A stretch of DNA of 64,000 nucleotides from PALSA-612 sp964595575 (GTDB lineage Bacteria; Actinomycetota; Thermoleophilia; Gaiellales; Gaiellaceae). Location: the NCBI GenBank assembly GCA_964595575.1, contig CAZQRA010000009.1:1-64000 (forward strand), read 5' to 3'. A program made the position numbers and the translations under genes. Each line of letters opens with the position of its first letter. The stretch's first letter is position 1. The notes below the pieces were generated by a model. The model was not told where the DNA came from. It made no database searches and saw nothing but the letters and a program-made list of their open reading frames with translations. Below, in pieces: positions 52,442 through 64,000 of this stretch.

Positions 52442-53320
52442 CTATCCCGGCGAGCGGCGGGGGCGCAGGTACACGAACCAGTAGACGGCGCCCACCATGA
52501 GGGCGCCGCCGACGATGTTCCCGAGCGTCACCGGGACGAGGTTCTCCCCCACGAACCGTCCCCAGGTGAGGTGGGCGAGATCAGGAAGCGAGGGCTGGGA
52601 GGCGAGGAAGGCGCCGTCCGTCTTGACGAGCAAGCCGTAGGGGATGAAGAACACGTTGGCCACGCTGTGCTCGAAGCCGGCGGCGACGAAGGCGGCGATG
52701 GGGGGGATGATCACGAGGACCTTGTCGGCGCTGGTACGGGCGCTGTAGGAGAGCCACACGGCCAGGCAAACGAGGGCGTTGCAGAAGGCGCCGAGGACGA
52801 ACGCCTGGCCCCACCCGAGGCCGGTCTTGCCGGCGGCGATGGTCACCGCCTGCAGCCCCACGGCTCCCCCGCCGAGCTCGTACTGCTCTCCCGCGTACAG
52901 GAAGGCGGCGGTGGCGAGCGCCCCGGCGAAGTTGCCGACATAGACGATGGCCCAGTTGCGAAGCAGGCGCAGCGTGGACACGCGACGGCTGGCCCAGGCC
53001 ATGACGATGAGGTTGTTGCCGGTGAAGAGCTCGGCTCCGGCCACGACCACGAGAATCAGCCCCAGGGAGAAGGTGAGGCCGCCGAGCAGGCGCCCCACGC
53101 CGTACGGCAGGCTGGCCCCTCCGGCCAGGGTGGTGGTGGCAAAGACGGCGCCCATGGCGATGAACGCCCCGGCCAGGACGGCCAGCACGAAGGTGGTGAG
53201 GGCGTCCATGCCCGCCTTGACCACGCCCACCTCCTCAGCCCTGCGGGCCATGTCGGGAGGCGGTAGCGCGTCCAGGCCGGCGGGGGCAAGCCGAGCCGCG
53301 GGCACCGGCCTTGCCTTCAC
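52442..53320 (-). CDS. Formate/nitrite transporter (FNT) family channel
   Basis: 292 residues with six membrane helices. Typical stretches are AEEVGVVKAGMDALTTFVLA, LVVVAGAELFTGNNLIVMAW, WAIVYVGNFAGALATAAFLY, GAFCNALVCLAVWLSYSART and FEHSVANVFFIPYGLL. Passive or proton-coupled channel for formate or nitrite. The GTG at 53320 overlaps the stop of the NuoE-NuoF fusion gene by 4 bp, so formate is the more likely substrate. Confidence 0.9.
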   Translation of the reverse strand: MKARPVPAARLAPAGLDALPPPDMARRAEEVGVVKAGMDALTTFVLAVLAGAFIAMGAVFATTTLAGGASLPYGVGRLLGGLTFSLGLILVVVAGAELFTGNNLIVMAWASRRVSTLRLLRNWAIVYVGNFAGALATAAFLYAGEQYELGGGAVGLQAVTIAAGKTGLGWGQAFVLGAFCNALVCLAVWLSYSARTSADKVLVIIPPIAAFVAAGFEHSVANVFFIPYGLLVKTDGAFLASQPSLPDLAHLTWGRFVGENLVPVTLGNIVGGALMVGAVYWFVYLRPRRSPG

Positions 53321-54957
53321 CGCAGGCCGGCGAACGCCTGCGGCCAGTGGCGCATGGCCGCCCGCAGGGGAACGGGAGCCCCCTGACCCAGCCCGCAGAT
53401 CGAGCCCCGCTCCATGGCCACGAGCCACTCCTCCAGCCGGTCGCGACTCATGACCTGCCGCCCCTCCTCGAGCTCGGCCAGCACGTGGCCGAGGGCGCGG
53501 GTGCCGATGCGGCAGGGCGTGCACTTCTGGCAGGACTCCTCGGCGAAGAAGCGCATGGTCTCTCGCACCAAGCGCAGGATGGGGTAGCCGGCGGGGAAGA
53601 CCTGGACCCCGGCCGATCCCACGCCGCATCCCCACTCCGCCAGCCCCTCGCGCGTGAGCGGCACGTCCAGGGCGGCCGGGGGCAGGACGCCCGAGGCCGC
53701 CCCGCCGGGGACGACGGCCCCGATCTCCGCTGTAGCGCCCCCCGCGTGGCGGTCGATCAGCTCGCGCAGCGTGATCCCGTTGGGGGCCTCGTAGCAGCCC
53801 GGGCGAGCGACCGCTCCCGAGACCGACCACAGGCGAACGCCGGTCGCTCCCCGCACCCCGAGCGAGGCGAACCAGCGACCGCCGTGGCGGAGGATGGCGG
53901 GGACGTGGGCCAGGGTCTCCACGTTGTGGACGAGGGTGGGCAACCCCAGGTAGCCGGCCTGGGCGGGGAAGGGAGGACGCAGGCGAGGCATCCCCCGCCG
54001 CCCCTCCAGCGACTCGAGCAGGGCCGTCTCCTCGCCGCACACGTAGGAGCCGGCGCCGGAGACCACCTCCACCGTCAGCCCCTCGAGCAGCCCCGCTGCC
54101 CGAGCCTCGGCCAGCACCTCCTGGAGGCGGGTACGGGCAAGGGCGTACTCCTCCCGGATGTAGACGATGACGCGCTCTGCCTCCACCACTCGGGCAGCGA
54201 TGAGCATGCCCTCGAGGAGCAGGTGCGGGCGGAGCTCGAGGATGTAGCGATCCTTGATCGTCCCCGGCTCTCCCTCATCGGCGTTCACGATCACCACCCG
54301 CGGCTTGCGCTGCTCGAGCACGGCAGCCCACTTGCGCTGGGCGGGAAAGCCGGCGCCGCCGTAGCCGACGAGGCCGCTCGCCCCCAGCTCGGATACCACC
54401 CGCTCCGGCGAAGGGAGATCGCGAAGCGCGGATAGCCCTCCCCGCCGCTCGTACTCGGCTAAGGACCCGTCCGGCTGGGCGAGACCCAGGGAGGGACCGT
54501 CGTTCGTGCGCCGGGACACGGCGGGCGCCTCCTCGCCCTCGATCGCAGCCTGCAGCAGGGCCGCGTGGAGCGAGGGAAGCACGGTATCGCCGCGGGTGGC
54601 CACGGGAGCGACGTCGCAGTGGCCGAGGCAGGGCACCTCCACCACCGGCAGAGCGGGGGGAGCCAGCTTCTCTGCCTGGGCGAGGAGCTCCCGGGCACCC
54701 AGGGAGTCGCACACAGGCCCCGTGCACACCCGCAGGCAGTCGAGGGGAAGGCGGAGGTAGGAGTAGAAGGAGACCGTCTCTGCCACCTCGCCCCGCCGGA
54801 TGCCCATGTGGTCGGCGAGGGCGTCGGAGCGCTCGGGAGTGAGCGGACCCACCCGGCGTCGGATCCGCACCAGGTTGTCGAGCAGGCGGGTGCGCTCCCG
54901 GGGAAGCTCCGCGAGCAGCGACGGGAAGGCGTCGGCGGCGACAGAGCTCTCGGTCAT
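53317..54957 (-). CDS. NuoE-NuoF fusion, NAD(H)-binding subunit
   Basis: 546 residues. The N-terminal NuoE-like thioredoxin-fold [2Fe-2S] domain has Cys at 78, 83, 110 and 114 (LRVCTGPVCDSLGA, VPCLGHCDV). The rest is NuoF-like: GLVGYGGAGFPAQRKWAA, NADEGEPGTIKDR (FMN/NADH), and the [4Fe-4S] motif ESCQKCTPCRIGT with ICGLGQGAP. This fusion occurs in NAD-dependent formate dehydrogenases and [FeFe] hydrogenases. No catalytic subunit lies on either side. ATG 54957. Confidence 0.88.
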   Translation of the reverse strand: MTESSVAADAFPSLLAELPRERTRLLDNLVRIRRRVGPLTPERSDALADHMGIRRGEVAETVSFYSYLRLPLDCLRVCTGPVCDSLGARELLAQAEKLAPPALPVVEVPCLGHCDVAPVATRGDTVLPSLHAALLQAAIEGEEAPAVSRRTNDGPSLGLAQPDGSLAEYERRGGLSALRDLPSPERVVSELGASGLVGYGGAGFPAQRKWAAVLEQRKPRVVIVNADEGEPGTIKDRYILELRPHLLLEGMLIAARVVEAERVIVYIREEYALARTRLQEVLAEARAAGLLEGLTVEVVSGAGSYVCGEETALLESLEGRRGMPRLRPPFPAQAGYLGLPTLVHNVETLAHVPAILRHGGRWFASLGVRGATGVRLWSVSGAVARPGCYEAPNGITLRELIDRHAGGATAEIGAVVPGGAASGVLPPAALDVPLTREGLAEWGCGVGSAGVQVFPAGYPILRLVRETMRFFAEESCQKCTPCRIGTRALGHVLAELEEGRQVMSRDRLEEWLVAMERGSICGLGQGAPVPLRAAMRHWPQAFAGLR

Positions 54958-55077
54958 GCGGAGCGAGCATACCCGGTCGTCTGGAAGACCCGCATCCTCC
55001 CTCCGTGGTTTCTGCGGCCACAAGCTCAGGGTCGGCCCCGATGCGCCAAGGACGGTCCTCCCCGACACTCGGGAGCG

Positions 55078-55422
55078 ATGGCAACGAGAGGAGAGCAGAT
55101 CGCGTGGCGACGGGCGGGTGGCTCCCGCGAGCGCCTGGGGTCGCTCCTCGTGGGCGAGACGACCCTTCGGCTGGGAGGCCGCGATCCGGAGAGCGGCCTC
55201 GAGGTGGCGCTCTCGATCCCGCTGGCGGAGATCGAGGACGTGCGCCTGTCGAGAGCCGGGGCGGAGACCGTCCGCGGCGAGGACGCGGTGGTGCTCGATC
55301 TGGCAGGATCGCGGGCGATCTGCTTGCGGGAGCTCGGCGCCGCGGGGCAGGATCGTCTTGCCCGCCGGCTCCGGGCCCTCGCGATAGGCCCAGGACGCCC
55401 GAGGAGGGCCCAGGCGAGCTAG
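55078..55422 (+). CDS. Unrecognised 114-residue protein with a PH-like pattern
   Basis: No firm family. It has beta-strand-rich sequence (LGSLLVGETTLRLGGRDP, LEVALSIPLAEIEDVRLSRA, AVVLDLAGSRAICLREL) followed by a helix, reminiscent of a PH domain. ATG at 55078 is divergent from the NuoE-NuoF gene. Ends 17 bp before the CBS-BON gene. Function unknown. Confidence 0.5.
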   Translation: MATRGEQIAWRRAGGSRERLGSLLVGETTLRLGGRDPESGLEVALSIPLAEIEDVRLSRAGAETVRGEDAVVLDLAGSRAICLRELGAAGQDRLARRLRALAIGPGRPRRAQAS

Positions 55423-55439
55423 TCGAGGAGGGAAGAGCG

Positions 55440-56105
55440 ATGCGAGTCGAGGACGTGATGACCAAGGACGTGAAGACGGTGGCGCCGGACACCCCCCTAC
55501 GCGAGGTGGCCAGGATCCTGGCCGAGAGCAAGATCTCGGGGATTCCCGTGGTCGAGGACGGCAAGGTGGTGGGGGTCATCTCCGAGGCCGACATCCTGGT
55601 CAAGGAGGGCGGCCAGCAGCCCGGCCGGGGCGGCTTGCTCGGCCTCCTCCTGGACGACAGGCGAGACCTGGAGACGAAGCTGCAGGCGCGCACGGCCGGC
55701 GAGGCCATGACCTCCCCTGCCATCACCATCGGCCCCAAGCGAAGCGTGACCGAGGCGGCTACGAGGATGGTGGAGGAGAAGGTGAACAGGCTGCCCGTCG
55801 TCGACGACGAGGGCACCCTGGTAGGGATCGTCACCCGCGCCGACCTCGTTCGGGCCTTCGTGCGCTCGGACGAGGAGATCGCCCGCGAGATCCGCGAGGA
55901 CGTCGTCTTCCGCACCCTGTGGATCCCGCCCGAGCAGGTGGAGGTGGAGGTGGAGAGGGGAGTCGTCACCTTGCGCGGCCACCTCGAGAACCAGTCCGAC
56001 GCCGAGCTTCTCCCCAAGTTCGTCCAGCGTGTTCCCGGGGTGATCGCGGTCGAGTCCCGCCTCACCTGGGAGGACGACGACGGCCGCCGCAAGCGCGGGC
56101 TCTAG
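55440..56105 (+). CDS. CBS-pair protein with C-terminal BON domain
   Basis: 221 residues. Two CBS motifs: VEDVMTKDVKTVAPDTPLRE with ISGIPVVEDGKVVGVISEAD, and AGEAMTSPAITIGPKRSVTE with VNRLPVVDDEGTLVGIVTRA. The C-terminal 70 residues form a BON domain (VEVEVERGVVTLRGHLENQ). CBS pairs bind adenine nucleotides as an energy sensor. A similar protein is Hrp1 in the mycobacterial DosR regulon. ATG 55440 with GGGAAGAG upstream. Confidence 0.88.
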   Translation: MRVEDVMTKDVKTVAPDTPLREVARILAESKISGIPVVEDGKVVGVISEADILVKEGGQQPGRGGLLGLLLDDRRDLETKLQARTAGEAMTSPAITIGPKRSVTEAATRMVEEKVNRLPVVDDEGTLVGIVTRADLVRAFVRSDEEIAREIREDVVFRTLWIPPEQVEVEVERGVVTLRGHLENQSDAELLPKFVQRVPGVIAVESRLTWEDDDGRRKRGL

Positions 56106-56236
56106 CCGGCCGCTCGACCGCCACGCTCCGAGGGACCGCTCGCAGCGGGGCTCCGTCGGGAGCGCCGCTTCCCCCCGCCGTCGCTCCGGCGCCGGCTGTC
56201 ACCTGGAGCTTTCCGGCCGGCGATAGCCTCTGCGCC

Positions 56237-58618
56237 GTGGCCCAGCCGCTCGCCCCTCCAGCGCCTCCGCCCTCGCTTGCAGGCCTGTCCGAGGCCGAGG
56301 CGGCTCGTCGACTGAGGAAGCGGGGGCCGCTTCCCAAGCCGCCGGCCAGCCGTTCCTACGCGAGCATCGTCGCCGCCAACGTCCTCACCGTGTTCAACCT
56401 CATCCTGGCCGTCTTCGGCGGCCTCACCCTGGCCTACGGAGCCTGGCAGGACGCCCTCTTCCTGGGCATCCTGGTGGCCAACTCGACCATCGGCATCGCC
56501 CAGGAGGTGCGGGCCAAGCGGGCCCTCGACCGGCTGGCGGCCCTGGTCGCCCCCACCGCTACAGTCGTCCGGGACGGCGCGCCCCGCCCCCTTCCGGTGG
56601 AGGCGATCGTGGTCGGCGACCTCATCCGCGTCCAGGCGGGCGACCAGATCGTGGCCGACGGCAGGGTGGTGACGGCCCACGGTCTTGCCCTGGACGAGTC
56701 GATCCTCACCGGCGAGTCGCGCCCGGTGGAGCGGGGGCCGGGCGAGGAGGTGCGGTCGGGGGCGTTCGTGGCCGAGGGGATCGGCGAGTACGAGGTGACG
56801 GCGGTAGGAGCCGAGAGCTACGCCTTCCGGATCACCCGCATCGCCCGCTCCTTCCGTCACCCCCGATCGCCCCTCGAGCGGGCCCTCAACCGCCTGCTTT
56901 TCCTGCTCGTGGGGGTCATGGTGCCGCTCGGGCTCCTCCTCGGCTACGCCCTCTGGGAGCGGCGTGAGCCGGTCGGCCAGGCGGTGACGACAGCCGTGGC
57001 GGCGGTGGTCACCCTCGTCCCCGAGGGCCTCATCCTCCTCACCAGCCTGGCCTTCGCCGTGGCCGCCCTTCGCATGGCTCGACGGGGGGCGCTCGTCCAG
57101 CAGCTGAACGCCCTGGAGTCGCTGGCCTCGGTCGACCTCGTCTGCCTCGACAAGACGGGGACGCTGACGGAGCCCGAGCCCCACGTGCTCGGCCTCGTCC
57201 CTGCCTCCGGGACCGATCGGGCCGAGCTCGAGCGGGCGCTCGCCCGCTACGCTGCCTCCGCCCGCAGCCGTACCTCCACCCTGGAGGCCATCGCCCGCGC
57301 CTTCCCCGGGCAAGAGGAGACGCCCGCGCAGGAGCTTCCCTTCTCCTCGTCCCGGCGCTTCAGCGCCCTGGATCTGGGCGACGCTACCTACATCCTGGGA
57401 GCCCCCGAGCTCTTGCCCCTCGGCCCGCTCGCCGCCGCGGCCGAGGAGGAGACGCGCCGCGGCCGGAGGGTGGTAGCGCTGGCGGCCACCGACGAGGAGC
57501 TGCCGGGAGGCGTGGACGACGGGTCGCTCCCGCCCAGTCCCAGGGTGCTCGGGCTGATCGTCGTCGGCGAGCGCCTGCGCCCGGAGGCGCGGGCCGCCGT
57601 GGCCTACCTGCGGAGCCAGGGCGTCGACCTCCTCGTCCTCTCGGGCGATCGCCCTGAGACAGCCGCCTCCGTCGCCGAGCAGGCCGGGATCCCCCTGCGC
57701 GAGCCCGCCCTCGACGAGGCCCAGCTGCCCCGCCGCGACCGCGACCTGGTCGAGGCCGTCCTCAGCTCCTCCGTGGTCGGGCGCATCTCTCCCGAGGGCA
57801 AGCGCCGGGTGGTCGAGGCCCTGGCTGCCTCTGGTCGCTACGTGGCCATGATCGGCGACGGCGTCAACGACGTACCGGCGCTGAAGGCGGCCCGGCTGGC
57901 GATCGCCCAAGGATCTGGCTCCCAGATGGCACGGAGCGTGGCCGACCTCGTCCTCGTCCGGGGCGACTTCGCCTCGGTCCCGGACATGGTGGCCGAGGGG
58001 CGGAAGATCCTGCGCAACTTGACCAGGGTGGCCAAGCTGTTCGTGACCAAGTCCGCCTTCGCCGGCTTCCTCATCGTGTCCACCGGGCTGTCGGAGGTCG
58101 CCTACCCCCTCCTTCCCCGCCACCTGACCCTGGCCGCCTCCCTCACCATAGGCATTCCCGGCTTCTTCCTCGCCCTCGCCCCCAGCTCGGGCCCCTTCCG
58201 GGTCAAGGGGTTCCTCCGGGAGGTCATCGGCTTTGCCCTCCCCGCCGGCACCGCCGCCGGCTTGGGCGTCCTCTCCAGCTACACCTTCGTCTCCCAGGTG
58301 CTCGACCGACCCCTGGTCGAGTCGCGCACGGTGGCCACCACCGTGCTCGTCGCCGTCGGCCTCTACCTGATCCTGGCCATCGAGGCGTCCTCGCCCCTTC
58401 GAGGAGCCGCGGTCTCGCTCCTCTGCGCTCTGCTAGGGGCCGCCTACGTGGCCGTACTCCTCGTTCCCCTGTCCCGGGAGTTCTTCGCCCTGGCCATCCC
58501 CCACCCGGTAGCCTGGGCGGCCGCTCTGGGGGGAGCTGTCATAGCCATCGCCGGCCTGGCCGCCACCGACCAGCGCTTCCTCCCCGGCGGCAGCGCCCGT
58601 ACCCGCCAGGTCCCCTAG
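56237..58618 (+). CDS. CtpE-like P-type cation ATPase
   Basis: 793 residues, matching CtpE of mycobacteria in length. TGES at about 158-161, phosphorylation Asp D305 in CLDKTGTLTE, and GDGVNDVPALKAA with Val for the usual Ala. The KGAP motif is replaced by ILGAPELL. NLTRVAKLFVTKSAFAGFL and the C-terminal helices resemble CtpE, a calcium uptake pump. GTG 56237. Convergent with the response regulator, overlapping by 4 bp. Confidence 0.88.
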   Translation: MAQPLAPPAPPPSLAGLSEAEAARRLRKRGPLPKPPASRSYASIVAANVLTVFNLILAVFGGLTLAYGAWQDALFLGILVANSTIGIAQEVRAKRALDRLAALVAPTATVVRDGAPRPLPVEAIVVGDLIRVQAGDQIVADGRVVTAHGLALDESILTGESRPVERGPGEEVRSGAFVAEGIGEYEVTAVGAESYAFRITRIARSFRHPRSPLERALNRLLFLLVGVMVPLGLLLGYALWERREPVGQAVTTAVAAVVTLVPEGLILLTSLAFAVAALRMARRGALVQQLNALESLASVDLVCLDKTGTLTEPEPHVLGLVPASGTDRAELERALARYAASARSRTSTLEAIARAFPGQEETPAQELPFSSSRRFSALDLGDATYILGAPELLPLGPLAAAAEEETRRGRRVVALAATDEELPGGVDDGSLPPSPRVLGLIVVGERLRPEARAAVAYLRSQGVDLLVLSGDRPETAASVAEQAGIPLREPALDEAQLPRRDRDLVEAVLSSSVVGRISPEGKRRVVEALAASGRYVAMIGDGVNDVPALKAARLAIAQGSGSQMARSVADLVLVRGDFASVPDMVAEGRKILRNLTRVAKLFVTKSAFAGFLIVSTGLSEVAYPLLPRHLTLAASLTIGIPGFFLALAPSSGPFRVKGFLREVIGFALPAGTAAGLGVLSSYTFVSQVLDRPLVESRTVATTVLVAVGLYLILAIEASSPLRGAAVSLLCALLGAAYVAVLLVPLSREFFALAIPHPVAWAAALGGAVIAIAGLAATDQRFLPGGSARTRQVP

Positions 58619-59322
58619 CGGGAGGAGGCGCCCTCGTCCATGGCCTCCTCAAGCAGGCCGTGCTGGATCGCGTAGCGGACGAGCTCGGCCCGGGTGGAGA
58701 GGCGCAGCTTCTGCATGATGTGCGCCCGGTGCGTCTCGGCCGTGCGCACCGAGATGTAGAGCATCTTGGCGATCTCCTGGTTCGTGTGCCCGAGAGCGAG
58801 CAGCCGCATGACCTCCCGCTCGCGGTCGGACAGGGGATCCGCCTCCGCCCGAGCCCGCTCCTCGGCCTCCGCCGCCGCCAGACGGGCGCCCAGCGCCGGG
58901 TGGACGTAGCGGCCGCCCGCGGCGACTTCCCGTACAGCCGCCACCACCTCGGTGTCGGCCGCCTCCTTGAGCACGTAGCCGCTGGCGCCGACCCCGAAGG
59001 CCTCCCGCACGTAGCGGGGATCGTCCTGCATGGAGAGGACGAGGAGCTTGGCCTCCGGCGCCTCCTTGAGTACGGCCGGCGTTCCCTCGATCCCGCTGCG
59101 ACCGGGCATCACCAGGTCCATGAGGATCACGTCCGGCTTGGTCGCTCGCGCCTCCAGGATCGCCGTGCCGATGTCGCCCGCCTCTCCCACGACCTCGATG
59201 TCCGGCTCCGCGTCGAGGAGCAGGCGCAGGCCGGAGCGCACCACGGCGTGGTCGTCCACGATGAGGACGCGGATCGCTCCCTTGGGCTTGGCGCCTGGGT
59301 CTATGTCCTCGTGCTTGCTCAC
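58615..59322 (-). CDS. NarL/LuxR-type response regulator, DevR-like
   Basis: 235 residues. Receiver: VLIVDDHAVVRSGLRLLL, phosphoacceptor D69 in VILMDLVMPG, and Lys in SGYVLKEA. DNA-binding domain: LSDREREVMRLLALGHTNQE followed by IAKMLYISVRTAETHRAHIM. ATG at 59322 overlaps the kinase stop by 4 bp. It would act as the output of the kinase. Confidence 0.92.
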   Translation of the reverse strand: MSKHEDIDPGAKPKGAIRVLIVDDHAVVRSGLRLLLDAEPDIEVVGEAGDIGTAILEARATKPDVILMDLVMPGRSGIEGTPAVLKEAPEAKLLVLSMQDDPRYVREAFGVGASGYVLKEAADTEVVAAVREVAAGGRYVHPALGARLAAAEAEERARAEADPLSDREREVMRLLALGHTNQEIAKMLYISVRTAETHRAHIMQKLRLSTRAELVRYAIQHGLLEEAMDEGASSR

Positions 59323-60947
59323 CGAAGAGGTACCTCCGCCACGATAGTCGTCCCCGCTCCCTGCGTCGACTCGATCCGCAAGCTTCCGTCGAGCAGGCCC
59401 AGCCGCTCCCGCATCCCCACCAGCCCCAGGCCGTGCCCCTCCGTCGCCTGGGCCTCGAAGCCGCGGCCATCGTCCTCGATCACGGCCGTCACCGCTCTCC
59501 CCTTGCGGGCGAGGACGACGCTGACGCGGCTCGCCCCGGCGTGCTTGACCACGTTGGTAAGGGCCTCTTGGACGATTCGGTAGAGGGCTGTCTCCACCTC
59601 CCCCGGCAGCCGCTCGTCCCCCAGCGCCGCCTGGAAGTCCACGGCCAGGCCCGTCTGCTCGGAGAAGGTCTCGGCGAGACGCTCGAGAGCAGGAACCAAG
59701 CCGAAGTCGTCGAGGGCCTTGGGGCGAAGCTCGACCGCCAGCCGGCGTACGTCGTGGAGGGTCTCCACCACGAGCTCGCGAAGCCGGGAGGCGCTCTCCT
59801 TGGCCTGGGCGAGGTCGGCGGCGTCCTCGATCGTCTTCAGGCCCAGGAGGATGGAGGTGAGGGCTTGGCCGGTCTCGTCGTGTAGCTCCCGGGCCAGGCG
59901 CCTGCGCTCGAGCTCCTGGGCGGCCACCACCCGGCGCAGGGCATCCCGCTGCACCCGCTCGGATAAGTCGACGGCCACGGCGGCCCGGGCGGCGAAGGTC
60001 TCTGCCAGGCGCTGGTCGTCCTCGCTGAAGCGGGGGTCGGGCCCAGCTTTGTCGTGGGCGATGATCACGCCGATGGCCCGCTCCTGGACGATCAGGGGTA
60101 CGTACAGGCCGCTCGTTCCCCCAAGCTCGCGGGCTACTTCCTGATCGACCTCGGGGTCGTCGGCCAGGGAGTCCACCCGCTCGCTCCTCCGCCGCTCGAG
60201 CACGCGCCCGGACTTGGAGCGAGCGGTGCGGAAGCGACGGTCGCGCAGGTGCTCCACCTCGGGCCCAGCCACGGCAGCGATGCGCAAAGCCCCCGGCTCG
60301 GCGGGGAGAGCGATGAGGACGAATCTGGCGCCCACCAGCTCGCGCAGCCGAGACGCGATCAGCTGGAGCAGGCGGGGGAGGTCGAGCTCGCCGGCGAGGG
60401 CATTTCCCACCTCGTTTAGGGACTCGAGCTGGCGCAGCCAGCGCATGGCCGACTCGTAGAGGCGGGCATTCTCGATGGCTACCGCCGCCTGGGCGGCAAG
60501 GAGGGTCACCATGTCCTCGTCCTCCTGGGTGAACTCCTCGCCTCCCTCCTTCTCGGTCAGGTACAGGTTCCCGAAGGCGACGCCCCGCAGGAGGATGGGG
60601 ACGCCCAGGAAGGTGCGCATGGGCGGATGGTGGGGAGGGAACCCCACCGCCCGGGGGTCGGCGGTGAGGTCGCGGAGGCGGAGCGGCTTGGCCTCGCGGA
60701 TGAGCACCCCCAGGATGCCCCGGCCCCGGGGCGGCTCCCCGATCCTCCGCCGCGTCTCCTCGTCCACGCCCACGGCGATGAACGGGTCGAGGCGCTTTCC
60801 CGAGGCATCGATCACCCCCAAGGCGGCGTAGCGGGCGCCGGTCAGAGAGGCGGCCGTCTCCGTCAGCTTGCGGAGGACGGCCTCCAGGGAAAGCTCGGAG
60901 GTGACAGCGATGCTGGCCTCGGCCAAGGCGCGCAGGCGCTCTTCCAC
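59319..60947 (-). CDS. DevS/DosT-like double-GAF histidine kinase
   Basis: 542 residues. GAF1 at about 20-165 with the DevS-type segment VGFPPHHPPMRTFLGVPILL and FGNLYLTEKEGGEEFTQEDE; GAF2 at about 185-330. HisKA_3 with phosphoacceptor H356 in LARELHDETGQALTS, then an HATPase domain with VVKHAGASRV and EDDGRGFEA. The His pair in HHPPM aligns by position with the heme ligand region of DevS, so gas or redox sensing by heme is plausible. GTG 60947 with weak ribosome binding site. Confidence 0.9.
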   Translation of the reverse strand: MEERLRALAEASIAVTSELSLEAVLRKLTETAASLTGARYAALGVIDASGKRLDPFIAVGVDEETRRRIGEPPRGRGILGVLIREAKPLRLRDLTADPRAVGFPPHHPPMRTFLGVPILLRGVAFGNLYLTEKEGGEEFTQEDEDMVTLLAAQAAVAIENARLYESAMRWLRQLESLNEVGNALAGELDLPRLLQLIASRLRELVGARFVLIALPAEPGALRIAAVAGPEVEHLRDRRFRTARSKSGRVLERRRSERVDSLADDPEVDQEVARELGGTSGLYVPLIVQERAIGVIIAHDKAGPDPRFSEDDQRLAETFAARAAVAVDLSERVQRDALRRVVAAQELERRRLARELHDETGQALTSILLGLKTIEDAADLAQAKESASRLRELVVETLHDVRRLAVELRPKALDDFGLVPALERLAETFSEQTGLAVDFQAALGDERLPGEVETALYRIVQEALTNVVKHAGASRVSVVLARKGRAVTAVIEDDGRGFEAQATEGHGLGLVGMRERLGLLDGSLRIESTQGAGTTIVAEVPLR

Positions 60948-61033
60948 GCCCGCATTATCCGTCCTCGCTACATGCGATACGGCACGGCGCGATCCGGAGG
61001 GGGCCCGCCGACGAGCGGGATAGCGCCCAGCCC

Positions 61034-63763
<2,730 letters not shown>

Positions 63764-63775
63764 GCCCCGATTCAA

Positions 63776-64000
63776 TCAGACGGGCGGGCCCGCTTCGTCG
63801 CCCGCGAAGCTGGAAGGAGCGTGGAGGGGGCGGCGAGGCTCGCCCTCTACCGGCCCAGGACCCGGAGCGAGGGGCGAGGGGCGACGAGCGGCCGCTCGCC
63901 TCCCCCGGGGATCACCCTGAGGCGGACGCCGCTCGCGAGCCTCGGCCCCTTGGCCCGGGGCGTCCTTCGCCGCCGGAGCGTCCTCCTCCAGTCGGGATCG
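63776..64000. other. Terminal 225 bp, no clear gene
   Basis: No recognisable coding sequence. A plus-strand open frame from a GTG at 63821 runs off the window end with an AAGGAG next to it, but spacing is too short and the product is Arg/Pro-rich without known features. It may hold the promoter for aconitase on the minus strand. Confidence 0.3.

Noticed and set aside
63821..64000. Gene starting at GTG 63821 and running off the end
   Set aside because: The Shine-Dalgarno-like AAGGAG is only one base from the start, and the product is Arg/Pro-rich with no recognisable feature.

Overview
The window is about 64 kb of very GC-rich bacterial DNA. Genes are packed tightly on both strands, GTG starts are common, and many neighbours overlap by 4 bp (ATGA or GTGA junctions). 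The gene set points to an actinobacterium: a class II (B12-dependent) ribonucleotide reductase, a LytR_C protein, a SigR/RsrA-like pair, a CtpE-like P-type ATPase, a DevS-like double-GAF histidine kinase, and a Pat with the acetyltransferase domain at the N-terminus. A deep-branching class such as Thermoleophilia would fit, but nothing in the sequence proves it. A run of 100 Ns at 992-1091 shows this is a draft assembly. I saw no rRNA, tRNA, CRISPR array, insertion sequence or prophage.

Layout. 0-5 kb: an ECF-like sigma factor, a DUF5666 repeat protein broken by the gap, holB, tmk, a sugar-nucleotide epimerase and a LytR_C protein. 5-12.7 kb: an O-antigen-ligase-like protein with TPRs, a surface protein, nrdJ, an aldo/keto reductase and an unknown protein. 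12.7-14.3 kb: an oxidative-stress block of a Fur-family regulator divergent from a DUF2180 mini-protein and manganese catalase, with a clear promoter and twin palindromes between them. 14.3-18.5 kb: a cupin, a GlcD-like oxidase, remnants of sulfur-metabolism genes, a nitroreductase and a rhodanese. 18.5-22.8 kb: a thioredoxin-like lipoprotein, a 34-residue exported peptide gene, an HTH-TPR regulator and a DHA2 efflux pump. 22.8-29.8 kb: an acetyl-CoA synthetase-like enzyme, glutamine-dependent NAD synthetase, OsmC, a cysteine-desulfurase-like enzyme, and a VIT-family transporter divergent from a second Fur.

29.8-38.8 kb: an M16 peptidase, a serine hydrolase, an M24 peptidase, then a five-gene operon of amidohydrolase, three molybdenum hydroxylase subunits and a MocA-like cytidylyltransferase. 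38.7-43.2 kb: SigR/RsrA, an HMA protein, HtrA, DUF2905, PRC-barrel and DUF421 proteins. 43.2-52.4 kb: a PII-type ATPase with a universal stress protein, Pat, a frameshifted DUF6544 gene, and tdh-kbl for threonine breakdown. 52.4-64 kb: a formate/nitrite channel with a NuoE-NuoF fusion, a CBS-BON protein, a CtpE-like ATPase, the DevRS-like two-component pair and aconitase.

The most interesting candidate is at 19577-21063. A cytoplasmic HTH-TPR regulator is followed 26 bp later, on the same strand, by a 34-codon gene with a strong ribosome binding site. Its product looks like a signal peptide followed by a short tail, FFDGPR. This is the layout of RRNPP (Rap/Rgg/NprR/PlcR/PrgX) peptide-pheromone systems, here in an actinobacterial setting. 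Other leads are a heme-GAF kinase together with a dormancy-like gene set, deletion scars in sulfur genes, and a collapsed 231-bp repeat at the assembly gap.
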